This document shows positions 38,220 to 47,953 of a stretch of DNA of 51,235 bases, piece by piece. The stretch is taken from positions 55,725 through 106,959 of the forward strand of contig NPFB01000014.1 of the NCBI GenBank assembly GCA_014084085.1. Direction: 5' to 3'. The stretch's first letter is position 1. Every line of letters begins with the position of its first letter. Under the pieces are notes generated by a model. It did not search any database and had not been told where the DNA came from. It saw nothing but the letters and a program-made list of their open reading frames with translations. Position numbers and translations under genes: made by a program. This stretch comes from Hondaea fermentalgiana (Eukaryota > Sar > Bigyra > Thraustochytrida > Thraustochytriidae).

Positions 38220-38815
38220 ACAAGCAACCAGCACGCGCCAGACGACAGAGAGCCTCCGGCTCCGAGTAAGCCAAGTAAGTCTTCCTCGCACTCCTTCCAC
38301 ATCCCCTCAGGTTCGTCGAGCTTGGATGGGCCCGCGGCGGTATAGGCGCAACGCGACTGCCACAACTTGAAGAGGGAGGTCGCTTCGCGATCGGCAAGAT
38401 CGCGACAAGCTTCGGCCAGCGGCCAGCTTGCTACGCTTTCTGGATGTCGGCGAGCAAGCATGCGAGCTCGGACGAGACGGAGCTTACTGTGGCCCGAAGA
38501 CTTCATCGTGCCTGCCGCCCTTTAATGTGCGTGCGTGAGGCGGGCAACTTTGAAGAGCGGCGCTAGCCGTGCGAATGCCAGCAGCGAGAACGCGACGAAG
38601 ACGATCGAACGACGTCAGAATCGATCACACCGACCGGCCAGCGCTAAAGTTACAAGAATGATGCGAGTTGCCAGCTGTTTCACGAGCCGATAAAGATCAT
38701 TTGCAGCATGATGGATGAGAGGATGTCATGGATGAGCAGAGTCTGTCGGTCAGGATTCGAAGATAAAGAAAGACTCGAAGCCAAAGAGAAAAGATTAAGC
38801 GGCAAAATGAAAACT

Positions 38816-38866
38816 TGCAAACTTTTTTCCTTTGCAAACTTTTTTCCTTTGCAAACTTATGGCCTT
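38816..38866. repeat. 17-bp tandem repeat, three copies
   Basis: TGCAAACTTTTTTCCTT occurs twice perfectly (38816-38832, 38833-38849) and once with changes (38850-38866). It lies about 140 bp downstream of the WD40 gene's 3' end. Confidence 0.85.
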
Positions 38867-39003
38867 TGCGTCACGCACGTACGCAGATACATCTCAAGTG
38901 CCAACCCGCTTTTTCGTTCAATTGAGGAAAACCCATCGTAATGGGCGCAAGCCTTCGGATTGTGTCACAATACAAAACAAACTCAATGTAAAAAAGCAAG
39001 CAA

Positions 39004-40077
39004 TCATGCATCGGTGTCGTCCTCCTCAGTAAATACCTTTTGCTGCGCTGTAGCGGATTGCTTAGACTTTAAGGAAAGCCTGTTCCCAAGCAAGCTCGAG
39101 GCGCGTCGACTTATTCGTTTTCGTAAAGATTCACGTTTTTCTGGGACGTGTATTGTTTCAGCAACTTGAGCAAACGTGGAATCCGAGACCGCCGCGGAGA
39201 CATTCACCCTGGGCTCAAACACCTCGGTGCCATCAAGAAAAAGCTTTAAAGTGCCTGTTTCCAGATCCCAAAGCCGTACGCTTCTGTCTCTCGATCCACT
39301 GACAATCTCCGTGCCCACAACAGAGACTGAGCTCACAACATCCGAATGGCCTTCCAGTAAGCGCAGCCTCTCTCCACTGCTGGCGTTCCAGACGCTGACG
39401 GTCTTGTACTCTGAGGCAAGAACGATGCGGTCTCTCGTGAGCGCGATTGCCCTGACCCAGCCTCCGTGTGCATGAACGACGCGCACGCGATCAAAGGATG
39501 GCACATTGTAGACTCTAACTCTTGCGTCCATGGACCCGCTTACCATGCGATGGCCGTCAATGGCGACAGCCCATACCGAGTCAGTCGCGTCTTGTAGAAT
39601 GTGACGTTCAATACCGGTCTCCCGCTCGAAAACGCAAACGGCGCCGCTGCTCAGCCCCGCTACGAGCAAGTTCTCGTGCGTGGCAAGCCCGTACGCCAGC
39701 GCCCTCGTGGGGATCGTTCTCGTGCACGTGCCGTTGGCCTTGTCCCAACATCGAATAGTCCAATCATAAGATCCCGATAGCAAAGCATCGTCATCGAGGA
39801 CAAGGCTGCAGACAGTACCGGTGTGGCCCTCGAGCGTGCATGTGATGGTTCCGGAGGACGAATCGACGAGGAAGAGGCCGCCGTCGTAGGCCCCAACGGC
39901 AACCAACGTGCCGTGCGCGGCCACTGCAAAGGGTTCTAAGTCGTTGGGCATGATCAACTCCAGAACAAGAGTACCGTCCTCTTTGTTCCACGCGCGCAAG
40001 AACTTGTCGCCGCAGACAGCAAAGACGTGATCCGCGGTCTGGGCCACGCACCACACGTAGCTCCGGATGCGGCCCAT
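39004..40077 (-). CDS. seven-bladed WD40 repeat protein
   Basis: The first in-frame ATG is at 40077 (MGRIRSYVWCVAQT), giving 357 residues; the frame extends to 40116 but that codon is GTG. Seven WD40 blades fill about residues 8-285. Their strand-d motifs include GDKFLRAWN, GAYDGGLFLVD, GSYDWTIRCWD, GSMDARVRVYN and GSRDRSVRLWD, consistent with one complete propeller. A basic and Ser-rich tail of about 70 residues follows (SLRKRISRRASSLLGNR) and ends in acidic residues. No F-box, helical or enzymatic domain is present. The protein is probably a cytosolic scaffold. The blades share the VSGS-x-D-x-x-VR style with the WD region of the TIR-NACHT-WD40 protein, but this pattern is common. Confidence 0.88.
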   Translation of the reverse strand: MGRIRSYVWCVAQTADHVFAVCGDKFLRAWNKEDGTLVLELIMPNDLEPFAVAAHGTLVAVGAYDGGLFLVDSSSGTITCTLEGHTGTVCSLVLDDDALLSGSYDWTIRCWDKANGTCTRTIPTRALAYGLATHENLLVAGLSSGAVCVFERETGIERHILQDATDSVWAVAIDGHRMVSGSMDARVRVYNVPSFDRVRVVHAHGGWVRAIALTRDRIVLASEYKTVSVWNASSGERLRLLEGHSDVVSSVSVVGTEIVSGSRDRSVRLWDLETGTLKLFLDGTEVFEPRVNVSAAVSDSTFAQVAETIHVPEKRESLRKRISRRASSLLGNRLSLKSKQSATAQQKVFTEEDDTDA

Positions 40078-40351
40078 GGCGGCCGGCTCCGATTGGTAGG
40101 CTGACGTTCTGTCCACGTCAACCTTACGACAGCGACAAAATCCACGCCGCTTGCCTTAGGGTTGTGCCACGTTCGAGGCCACGAAGCCGCCGCAAGCAAA
40201 AGCGTTCAAGCCACTCTCCTCCCTCTTCAAGAGAAGAGGTCGATGAAAGGAAGAGCAAGCAAAAGCAAGCACTCGCCTTTTTGTTGCAGTGTGATTTGTC
40301 CCATGATGAAAGGAGACTGGAAATTCTTTTCATTCTTTCCTTCCGTGAGAG

Positions 40352-41857
40352 CTATGGGGATCCTGCTGGATCCAAAAGGTCTTCCTGACTCGCTTGATTC
40401 CCTGCAGGCTTGACTGGATCAAGAAGACCGCTCGTTGGGGCCGAGCCGGTGGAGACATCTAAAGAAGCGGCCATCTCAACAAATGTTCCAGGTGCTACAG
40501 CAGACTTTGGAAAGGTCTTCTTGTATAACAAACTGACGACGCGCTCTTGCGATAGCAAAATTTCGAGCAGTTTTTCGCGGTCTTGCTCGCTAAAGTCTTC
40601 CATATCAATCGCGTCCTCGGCACCAAGAGACGACACGCTATCTTGCATTTTGACAGATCCATGAGTGCTACTGAGCTTGCTCCCGTTTGAGGTGACCCGT
40701 TGTCGGTGGCGAATAATGTTGGTGCGAACGTCCTCGACACATCTCCGTAAGAGAACTTCGAGTTGCGTTCTTGACTTGAGGTCCGCCGAGTACGCGTTTC
40801 GAACCTTTTGCAGATTTTTGCGTTCAGTGTCCAAAAGCTTCTTCAAGCGCTTAATGATCTCCTTGTAGCGGACCTCTTTGTCCGCTGCGTGCCCGGCCGA
40901 AAGACTCGTCACTGCGTCCGTCAAGGACGACATGTTGTCAATGATTGGGGATCCCGCCTGCATCATGACGGATCCGCGACCCGCAGGTGGGAGCAAAGAA
41001 GAATTACTTGCTTTTCGCCCTCCTACGCCAGAGACGTTACCTGCTACGGATCCCGCCCCAGCCGAAGGACCATGGCCTGGCAACGTGGTGATTTTTTGTG
41101 TCATGGCTTGCTTTTTGTACGCCTGAAGAGCCTCGAGCTCTTCATCACGCTTGACGAGAGCATCCTCTTTGTTTTGAATCTCTTGACGCAACTGTACATT
41201 ATCCTTCTTCACAGTGACCAGTTGGCGGATCAGGAACTCGCGATCATCCTCTTGGGTTTTGAACTGCGATTTAAGTCGCGTATTTTCTTTTTGCAAGCTT
41301 TGGTTCACGCGCTCGAGTCGATCGGCCATCTCTTTGGCCCAGTCCAACCCGCGTTCGAGCTGACGGTTCTTTTCAATCCACGAAGAAGCGCCTACGTCTG
41401 CTTTGCTCTTTTCGACTTCGAGTTCACTTTGAATATCAAAGAGACGCGCGCGAAAGGCTCGCAAGAGGTCGCGTTCTTGGTCCTGCAAGACTTTTGCTGT
41501 GCTGTCCTGTACGTGCTCGATATTTTTCATGAGCTGTTTGTGCAAATCACGAATGTTGCCAATGCGCTCGTCGCCTTCCATCCAGTTAGTCCTGCCAGCG
41601 TTGACGGCTTCGAGCTCAGCTTCGAGAGACTCGATTCGCGCTTCATACTGGCGTTGTCGTCGAATGTAGGACTCTTGTCTTCGTTTGAGATCAGCCTGGA
41701 GGGCCTCGATTGACGCTGCGCTCCCCGATGATGTCGCTGTACCCGAGGCTGTCGCCGATGCACTCGGCAGCTCTGCGCCCGCATCTGCGGCGGCATTGAG
41801 CTCGTTTCGGAGCGCTGCGATGCGCGCGTTCACTTGCTGGTCTCGCGCGCTTGCCAT
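40352..41857 (-). CDS. coiled-coil protein, possibly cilium- or centrosome-associated
   Basis: The protein has 501 residues and is mostly alpha-helical. Heptad-rich segments lie at about 48-95 and 105-255 (IEKNRQLERGLDWAKEMADR, NQSLQKENTRLKSQFKTQ). A Gly/Ser-rich linker occupies about 260-320, and another conserved-looking helix begins near 328 (RYKEIIKRLKKLLDTERKNL, then LEVLLRRCVEDVR). Flanking sequence is low-complexity. The pattern resembles coiled-coil proteins of flagellar axonemes or basal bodies, but I cannot name an orthologue. It is head to head with the SHIPPO/coiled-coil gene, which favours shared regulation. Start ATG 41857; no intron is needed. Confidence 0.82.
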   Translation of the reverse strand: MASARDQQVNARIAALRNELNAAADAGAELPSASATASGTATSSGSAASIEALQADLKRRQESYIRRQRQYEARIESLEAELEAVNAGRTNWMEGDERIGNIRDLHKQLMKNIEHVQDSTAKVLQDQERDLLRAFRARLFDIQSELEVEKSKADVGASSWIEKNRQLERGLDWAKEMADRLERVNQSLQKENTRLKSQFKTQEDDREFLIRQLVTVKKDNVQLRQEIQNKEDALVKRDEELEALQAYKKQAMTQKITTLPGHGPSAGAGSVAGNVSGVGGRKASNSSLLPPAGRGSVMMQAGSPIIDNMSSLTDAVTSLSAGHAADKEVRYKEIIKRLKKLLDTERKNLQKVRNAYSADLKSRTQLEVLLRRCVEDVRTNIIRHRQRVTSNGSKLSSTHGSVKMQDSVSSLGAEDAIDMEDFSEQDREKLLEILLSQERVVSLLYKKTFPKSAVAPGTFVEMAASLDVSTGSAPTSGLLDPVKPAGNQASQEDLLDPAGSP

Positions 41858-42680
41858 CGTGCTCTTGCTGTATTTTACGCCTTTGCTCTTCGCGCCTTTC
41901 GCTTTGCCTGCGCGAGCGCGCTAGCGTGTGAGGACGATCAGCCCCGCTACGCTGCGAGCTCAATCGATCGACGTTTCTGTAGCTGACTGTCGTGCTCGCT
42001 GTGTTCCCTCGCGGCACCGATAGATAATCCAAACTTGTACACATACAATCAACAAGGGAAACAAACCATCAGAAATAGAGACAACCCTCACAATCAGTGA
42101 TGCTGGGAAAGGAAATATAGGGGCGCGCGCTCGGCAATTCGCTCGGGTCGAAAGCGTACACGCACGTGCGTATGTATGTAATTCTTTCCTTTTGTCCTCT
42201 TTCCGCATTTTTTTCCCCTTTCATAGATGTGCGCATCTAAAACGGTGTGTACCAACGGATCTATCAATCTGATGGGAACACGGGGAATTGGCCCTTGTGT
42301 GCAACCGCCGCGACCCAAGAAATCGATCCCAGTCCGCAGATACCAGAAAAACTTAGGGCCCTGGGCAGCGCGAAGCGACCTCGCGGCAACCGCCGCCGGC
42401 GCGGACCTCAATCGATCATTTATTGGAGGGAGACGTCGAGCAAGCAGGAGATCTTGGCCACCAGCCAGCAAACTGAGAAAGGAAGGAAGCGAGCGGCCAA
42501 CGGTGATCGCGAGACCGAGCGAGAGCAACGCGAGACGAGCGTGAGTGGCAAAGCGACGAGCGAGTAGGGACACGCGTCGCGTGAGCAAGCGAGCAACCTC
42601 GTCGCTGCTCCCAATCTTTGGCGGGGCTTGCAACGTCAGTCAGGTGCTTTTTTGTCGTTGGCACGCTTGACCCCAACACA
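41858..42680. promoter_or_regulatory. divergent promoter region of two coiled-coil genes
   Basis: This 823-bp region separates oppositely transcribed starts (41857 minus, 42681 plus) and must carry both promoters. The downstream frame is open from 42618, but that codon is TTG. No coding sequence is supported inside. Confidence 0.6.
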
Positions 42681-45600
42681 ATGTTTAGCAAGTCCAAGGT
42701 GCAGCGGTTCTGGGAGGAAAAGGGCAAGAACCCGAGCTTGGGTCCCGGAGCATACGATGTTGACAAAGCAGACACGGCGCTGCGGTCCAAAGCATACCAG
42801 AACGTACCTCTGAGCGCCACCGCCCGATGGCACGAGGACGATGACGATGAGAACCGTGGACCTGGTTATTACAATGCCTCCAAACCGGGCGAAGACCCAA
42901 TGGCAGACGCTAAAGCTGTACGTAAGCCAAGGCCACCAAGCTTTCGTCGACTAAGCGGAGCCAACCTTGCGAACACGCATGCCAGCGTGCATGGACCCGC
43001 CGGGGAGCGTCCCTTCGACTTTGACGTCCCACAGGCTGCCGAGTCCGAGACGGATCGTCTACGAAAGAGGCTCCGGAACGCCCTTTTGGAGAAGGACAAT
43101 CTCGCACGACAAATGAAAGCGAGCATGTCGCGAGCTCGCGTGCTTGAAACGCAGCTTTCCGACGCTGCAAAGACGGTGGAGAAGGTCCCAACGCTTGAGC
43201 GCCAGGCCCGCAGGGCTTCACGCGCAGCCCTCGCCGCAGCTGCTGCAGGAGCTGCCGTCCGCAAACACTGCGCACGAGCCGAGGAGGAAAAACACAGCGC
43301 ACAAGAGCGCGCATCTGCGCTTGAGTTCGCCCGCATCCGTGCGTCCGTGGAGCTTTGCCGTTTGCAAAAGCAGCACTTTCTCCTTCAACATGCTGCACTT
43401 GCGCAGCGCGACGCGGCTGTGGATCGCGAATGGGAGTTCTCATGGGACATTCACGATACGATCGAGCGCAGCAACGAGGTGATTGAGAGGCAGGAGGAGG
43501 AAATCCTTCAACAATCGGCACTTTTGCAGGATACGGCCGGAACCGAAGCGTACATTGCGTCGCTCAAGGAGGAGATCGAGCTTTTATCACAAGAAAACCT
43601 CGGCTTGGTTGCGGAGGCGCGCACGGCCAACGACGAAGCGAGCCGCTTAAGCACGCAGCTAATTGATTCACAAGCCGCCTGCGAAAAGGAAAAGAAGCGC
43701 GTTCGCGAGCTGAAAAGCAGGCTGCAGACCGCGGAAGCAACCATCAAGGAAAAGGTATCATCGACGCAGGATCTGTTGAAACAGCTTTGCCTCATTACAG
43801 ACGCGTGCCAGCGCAAAATCAAGGAAAAAGGCGAGCTCGCAGACCGATCTCGCGCTGCCGACGAACAGCTCGCTCAAATCGAGGCCACATCAGCCTCGCT
43901 GCAGTCCCGCTTCCAGGCTCGCGAGGAGGAACTCCTGAGCAAGGTGCAAGAATCCGAAGCGATCATGGCCGAAGCGCTCTCCGACGCTGCTGCGCAGATT
44001 GCCTGCCTCGAACGCGATCTGTTCGAGTCGCGCGAATCCATGGAAATCGTGTGCACCGAGCACGCAGAGAAGAACCAGGCCGTGGCCCACCTTGAGGAAC
44101 AGCTGAAATCCGCAAAAGACGACCTCGAATCCCACCGTGCTCGGGAGCAGGACCTTCGTGCTGAGGTAGAAGCGTCTGTTCAGGCGCACACCACGCTCCG
44201 TGAAACGGAAGCAGACGCCAAACGCCAGCTTGCCGCGCTTCAAGAAATTGTACATGCTGAACGCTGCAAGAGCGAGGCCGCCGCCAAAGAACATGCGCAG
44301 AGCGCGCAAGAGCTCACGCAAGACCTTGCCGAGGCGGAGCGCGTGGGATGCGAGTACCGAGAAAAGCTCGAGCTGGCCGAGGCCGCATTGTGCAAATTAA
44401 AGGAGGATTCGGCCGAGGTTCAAACAGACCTCGAGGGCCGCATTGCATGCCTCGAGAAGGCAATTTCTGAGCATGAGAGCACGAGCCGCGAAGCCGAGCA
44501 TGCTTGGGAAGAAGAAACTCGTGCAAAGGATGAACACGTTGCCGAACTCAATCGGGCGCTGGCATCGACGCGATCCACGCTTTTGCAGCTCGAGTCGAAT
44601 CAAAAGGACCTCGAGCTTGAAATCACTCAACGCCAAGAAGTCGTGGTCAGGCTACAAAACGAGGTGGAAGAACTGACGGCCAAGGCACAAGAACAGATGG
44701 AAATGGCCAATCAGGCGCGCACAGAGGCCGGTGCCTGGGAAGCCCGAGCACAAGAGGGTGTCGAACGGGTCTCATCCTTGGAAGCTTCCCTCACCACTTC
44801 AAAGCAGGACTTGACTTGCGCTCTGGGAAAGGTTGCCTCGCTGGAGGAAGACGTTGAGACCTTTAAAGCCCGTGCTCGCGAACTCGACGAGGCTTTTCAA
44901 GAGGTGGACACGGAGCAAGCTAATACCATCGCTGCAATGGATGCGATGGCTGAACGCTTGGAGCTTTGCTTCGATCGGACCCGTCCAAGCGATCTTGTGC
45001 GTGGCGTTGTAGAGGTTCGTGACAGTCTTGCGCAACAGCTGGATTGTCTTCGCGAAGAAGTCGCTGTAAGCAAAGAGACAATCAAGAGCCTGGAAGGTGA
45101 GCGGGATGGCTTGCGACAGGAAAAGGTAGACCTCGAGGCGCGGCATCTTGCGGCGACGGCGCACAAGGACTCGCTCTCGCAGCATCACGCAGAGCTCCTC
45201 GAGCGCGCACGCGTTCTGGAGCGATCAAACGAAGAGGCACACGGTCAATTGAGTGCACTTGCGTCCGAGCTGGACGAGACGCGCCGCCGCGAAGATGCGC
45301 TCGGACTGCAGATCGAAACTCTTTGCAGTGAGGCGGACGGCAAAGAGGCGACGCGACAAAAGCTTGCAGACGAAAAATCGAAGCTTGAGGGCGAGAAAGA
45401 GACGCTAGCGACCAAGGTGGTTGCTCTCGAGGAAGCCTTGAGCGTTGCGAGCGACAATTACGAGACTGCCCAAGCGGAAAAGACAGCGGTGGAGCAGCGC
45501 GCAGAAACGCTCGAGTCGGCGCGTGTAGAGGCCACGCAGCGGGCAAGCGAATTGGAGGATCAACTGCAAAGCATTTACGAGGAGCTCGAGGCTTCCCATG

Positions 45601-46796
45601 AGGCCCGGCAAGGCCTCGAAGCAAGGAATGAAGAAGCCATGGGACACATCAAGACGCTCGAAATGGAGCGAGACGAGGAGCAGGGGGTGCAGGACGAGCT
45701 GCGCCAAGAACTCAAGGCGCAATGCGAGGCGCTGGAGGCACGTTGCCAGGCGCTGTCAGCTCTGGAAAAGGAACGCGCTGAAGAGCACGAGGCCCAAACT
45801 GAATTGCGTGCGCAATTGACCGCACAATGTGAGACGCTCGAGACGCGATGCGAGGAATTCTCGGCGCACATGGCATGTTTAGAGGCTACCCGGGCCCAGG
45901 AGCAAGCAGCTAGTGAGGCTGCATGTGATGCGTTGCGTCAAAGGTGCAGCGAGCTGGAGGGTCGCACGGAGGCGCTCGACGAGCTGTCGGCGGCCCACGA
46001 AGCATTACGTCGAGAATATGAGGAGGGCCAGCGTGCGCTGGAGTCTGCCCGTGAGGCATGCCAACATTCCGAGAGCGCATTGGCGGCCAAGCAGCGCGTG
46101 GTGGAGCACCTGTCAGAACGCGTTGATGATCTTGAGAAAAAGTCGAGCGGCGTGGACCCTGAGCATGTGGATCGACTGAAAGCAATGGTCCAGACGCTGC
46201 ACGAGCAACTGGACGCGGCAACTGGCAAGGAGAGCGCGTTGGAGGCGCAAGTTCACGTGTATCGCGTGAAGCTCGCAGAGAGCAATTTATTGGCCTCTGA
46301 CATGGACTCGCGAGACAGCGAGCTGGCGTTGACCAAGGCTGAGCAAGAGAAGGCGCGCGCGGAGCTTGCGCGTCTGGCGTCGGAGAACGCTGCATTGACG
46401 GGTCATCAGAATTTGCGGCAGAAGATCCAGCACTTGAAGCAGGTGAAGCTGGAGCTTGCGGATTTGCGCATGCAGAACGCCAAGTTGCAAACTTTGGTGA
46501 AGCGCAAGGACAAGCGGATCGCGTCGCTTTCGCAGACGGTGCAGCAAGCGCTTGGGGGTCTGGCCACAGGCACGTCGTTGGTGCTAGGACGTCGTGGGCC
46601 AGCGGAGGAGACCTTTACGCGCCTGTCGCGCCCGACACGGCGCAAGAGCGTTTCTGTGGCAAGTTCATCATTTTCCTCGCGTTCTTCTACGGCCTCCGCG
46701 TCGAGGTCCCCAGCAGCGCAGAGCACCAAGAGCCTTTCGTCGCTGTCGAGATCGCCCGTCGCTTCACGCCTTGGGGACTTTTCATCATCAGAGTAA
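42681..46796 (+). CDS. SHIPPO-repeat, giant coiled-coil protein
   Basis: The ATG at 42681 (MFSKSKVQRFWEEKGKN) gives 1371 residues; the frame opens 63 bp earlier at TTG. The N-terminal 85 residues hold two SHIPPO/STPGR-like motifs, LGPGAYDVD and RGPGYYNASKPG, a class found in microtubule-inner and flagellar proteins. Residues of about 125-1290 form an almost continuous Glu/Ala/Leu-rich coiled coil, with a break near TRPSDLVRGVVEVRDSL (about 770). The last 80 residues are Ser/Arg-rich, with many SR and SP sites. A rod-like cytoskeletal or ciliary protein is likely. It could equally be a golgin- or centrosome-type tether, but the SHIPPO motifs favour microtubules. It shares a divergent promoter with the preceding coiled-coil gene. 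Confidence 0.87.
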   Translation: MFSKSKVQRFWEEKGKNPSLGPGAYDVDKADTALRSKAYQNVPLSATARWHEDDDDENRGPGYYNASKPGEDPMADAKAVRKPRPPSFRRLSGANLANTHASVHGPAGERPFDFDVPQAAESETDRLRKRLRNALLEKDNLARQMKASMSRARVLETQLSDAAKTVEKVPTLERQARRASRAALAAAAAGAAVRKHCARAEEEKHSAQERASALEFARIRASVELCRLQKQHFLLQHAALAQRDAAVDREWEFSWDIHDTIERSNEVIERQEEEILQQSALLQDTAGTEAYIASLKEEIELLSQENLGLVAEARTANDEASRLSTQLIDSQAACEKEKKRVRELKSRLQTAEATIKEKVSSTQDLLKQLCLITDACQRKIKEKGELADRSRAADEQLAQIEATSASLQSRFQAREEELLSKVQESEAIMAEALSDAAAQIACLERDLFESRESMEIVCTEHAEKNQAVAHLEEQLKSAKDDLESHRAREQDLRAEVEASVQAHTTLRETEADAKRQLAALQEIVHAERCKSEAAAKEHAQSAQELTQDLAEAERVGCEYREKLELAEAALCKLKEDSAEVQTDLEGRIACLEKAISEHESTSREAEHAWEEETRAKDEHVAELNRALASTRSTLLQLESNQKDLELEITQRQEVVVRLQNEVEELTAKAQEQMEMANQARTEAGAWEARAQEGVERVSSLEASLTTSKQDLTCALGKVASLEEDVETFKARARELDEAFQEVDTEQANTIAAMDAMAERLELCFDRTRPSDLVRGVVEVRDSLAQQLDCLREEVAVSKETIKSLEGERDGLRQEKVDLEARHLAATAHKDSLSQHHAELLERARVLERSNEEAHGQLSALASELDETRRREDALGLQIETLCSEADGKEATRQKLADEKSKLEGEKETLATKVVALEEALSVASDNYETAQAEKTAVEQRAETLESARVEATQRASELEDQLQSIYEELEASHEARQGLEARNEEAMGHIKTLEMERDEEQGVQDELRQELKAQCEALEARCQALSALEKERAEEHEAQTELRAQLTAQCETLETRCEEFSAHMACLEATRAQEQAASEAACDALRQRCSELEGRTEALDELSAAHEALRREYEEGQRALESAREACQHSESALAAKQRVVEHLSERVDDLEKKSSGVDPEHVDRLKAMVQTLHEQLDAATGKESALEAQVHVYRVKLAESNLLASDMDSRDSELALTKAEQEKARAELARLASENAALTGHQNLRQKIQHLKQVKLELADLRMQNAKLQTLVKRKDKRIASLSQTVQQALGGLATGTSLVLGRRGPAEETFTRLSRPTRRKSVSVASSSFSSRSSTASASRSPAAQSTKSLSSLSRSPVASRLGDFSSSE

Positions 46797-47494
46797 ACGT
46801 ATCAAGCAATATCTTGTCTCGTCTTGTCTTGGCTTGGCTTGTCTTGGCTTGGTTTGGCTTGTCTCACCAGCAACCAGTGCAAACAAACAAACAAACAAAC
46901 AAACAAACAAACAAACAAACATCGAAACAAACAATAAAATTACACATTTCTGCTGCCCATGCCCTGCCATGCCATGCTACTAGCCATACAATGCAAAGGC
47001 TGGCTGGGTTGCTGCAGCTGGCTGGCTGGCTGGCTGGCTGGCCCGGGCGAAGCGAAGCGCAATAAATGCGCAACGACCAAAGAGCGTGTCGATCCACACC
47101 GCCCTATCCCACCGCTCGGAACGAGTACGATGGCGTGTGCAGGAAGGCGTTTGCGTGCGCACAGCTCCAGGCTCTCTCGGCCCACCCCTCAGATCAGGCT
47201 GCACCTCTCCAGCCCCTCCTCCCGCCCTGGTCTGCTCCGCCCAGCCGCGCCAGCGCCCGAGCCTGCGGCGGCCTTCTCCGACTCCTTCCTGCGCACGCCG
47301 GCGGCTGCACTGCGAGCTGCAGTGGCTGCACCGATCGCTGTCGCTCGACGAGCCGAGCGCACGTGCAGCGAGGGCTCGAAGAGCTCGAGGTCGCTGTCTT
47401 TCACACACCCCGCCAGAGCCGGCACGGACGAGCAGCGGTTGCAAGGCATTGTAGAGCAAGCAAGGCGCTCCACAATGCTCTGCAGCTGCGGCTG
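46797..47494. other. microsatellite-rich 3' flank
   Basis: The region follows the coiled-coil gene. It holds CTTGG/CTTGT-type units at about 46815-46863, a (CAAA)n tract at 46880-46920 and a (CTGG)n tract at about 47018-47042. No coding sequence is supported. Confidence 0.5.
46880..46920. repeat. (CAAA)n microsatellite
   Basis: About ten perfect CAAA units about 85 bp after the coiled-coil gene's stop. Confidence 0.85.
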
Positions 47495-47953
47495 CTAGAA
47501 GCGCATGTGGCGCGAGAAGAGGGCCGCGAGGAGGGCGAAGGAGGCGGCGCTGGAGAAGAGGGTGAGCGAGACGGAGACGGCCGCGGAGGAGGACGCGGAG
47601 AAGAAGTCGCTGGCGGGGTCGGAGCCGGCGGGGAAGGAGTAGGTCACGGAGAAGAGCGGGACGGGGACCAAGGCGGCGAAGAGGAGCGCAGCGAAGAAGT
47701 ACTTGCGCCAGTGTGGGCAGCACGTGCCGCGCCATGGACGGGCTTGCTGCTGCGGCTTGCCGCGGCGCCATGCCGTGCCGAGCCACGCGCGGCCGCGCCG
47801 GAAAGCTCGGAGAGGAGGAGAAGAAGGAGGGCTCGGCGCCGGGGCGGGCCTCGACAGCCAGGTGCAGCAGCGCCGTCGACGCGTGCGCGCCCCGGCAGCG
47901 GCCTGCACCTGCTTGCGGCCGCGCGCCCGCCTGCACCTGCACCTGCAGGCCAT
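47495..47953 (-). CDS. possible small two-TM membrane protein or 3' exon
   Basis: A minus-strand frame from ATG 47953 encodes 152 residues. The C-terminal 75 include two hydrophobic stretches, KYFFAALLFAALVPVPLFSV and VSVSLTLFSSAASFALLAAL, ending SRHMRF and a TAG stop. Codons in this part end almost only in C or G, a bias stronger than in surrounding genes, which argues for real coding. The N-terminal half is Arg/Cys-rich and less convincing. It may be leader or an upstream intron, making the hydrophobic part a 3' exon. No family is recognised. Confidence 0.35.
   Translation of the reverse strand: MACRCRCRRARGRKQVQAAAGARTRRRRCCTWLSRPAPAPSPPSSPPLRAFRRGRAWLGTAWRRGKPQQQARPWRGTCCPHWRKYFFAALLFAALVPVPLFSVTYSFPAGSDPASDFFSASSSAAVSVSLTLFSSAASFALLAALFSRHMRF

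Larger units (their letters stand above)
37650..39003. other. intergenic region upstream of the PAN-like gene
   Basis: This holds the promoter of the PAN-like gene and the 3' flank of the WD40 gene. It contains a (CCAG)n tract at 38195-38219 and a 17-bp tandem repeat at 38816-38866. Overlapping open frames of roughly 80-130 codons on both strands at 38100-38570 have no family match, and I cannot choose between strands. No gene is asserted. Confidence 0.45.

Noticed and set aside
38276..38311. possible 36-nt intron (GTAAGT...CCCTCAG) on the plus strand
   Set aside because: Too short, and it joins into a frame that stops soon after; the longer open frame downstream is out of phase.
38111..38506. 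131-codon minus-strand frame starting MKSSGHSKLRLVRARML
   Set aside because: A competing plus-strand frame overlaps it, there is no family match, and the end runs through a CCAG repeat. It could be a real small gene, but I cannot support it.
42375..42390. X-box-like GCGACC-TCGC-GGCAAC in the divergent coiled-coil promoter
   Set aside because: Tempting for ciliary genes, but one half-site mismatches, the spacer is 4 bp, and RFX regulation is not established in this lineage.
42618..42680. N-terminal extensions beginning at GTG or TTG (also at 6328, 3879 and 40116)
   Set aside because: A nuclear eukaryotic gene should start at ATG; in each case a good in-frame ATG follows.
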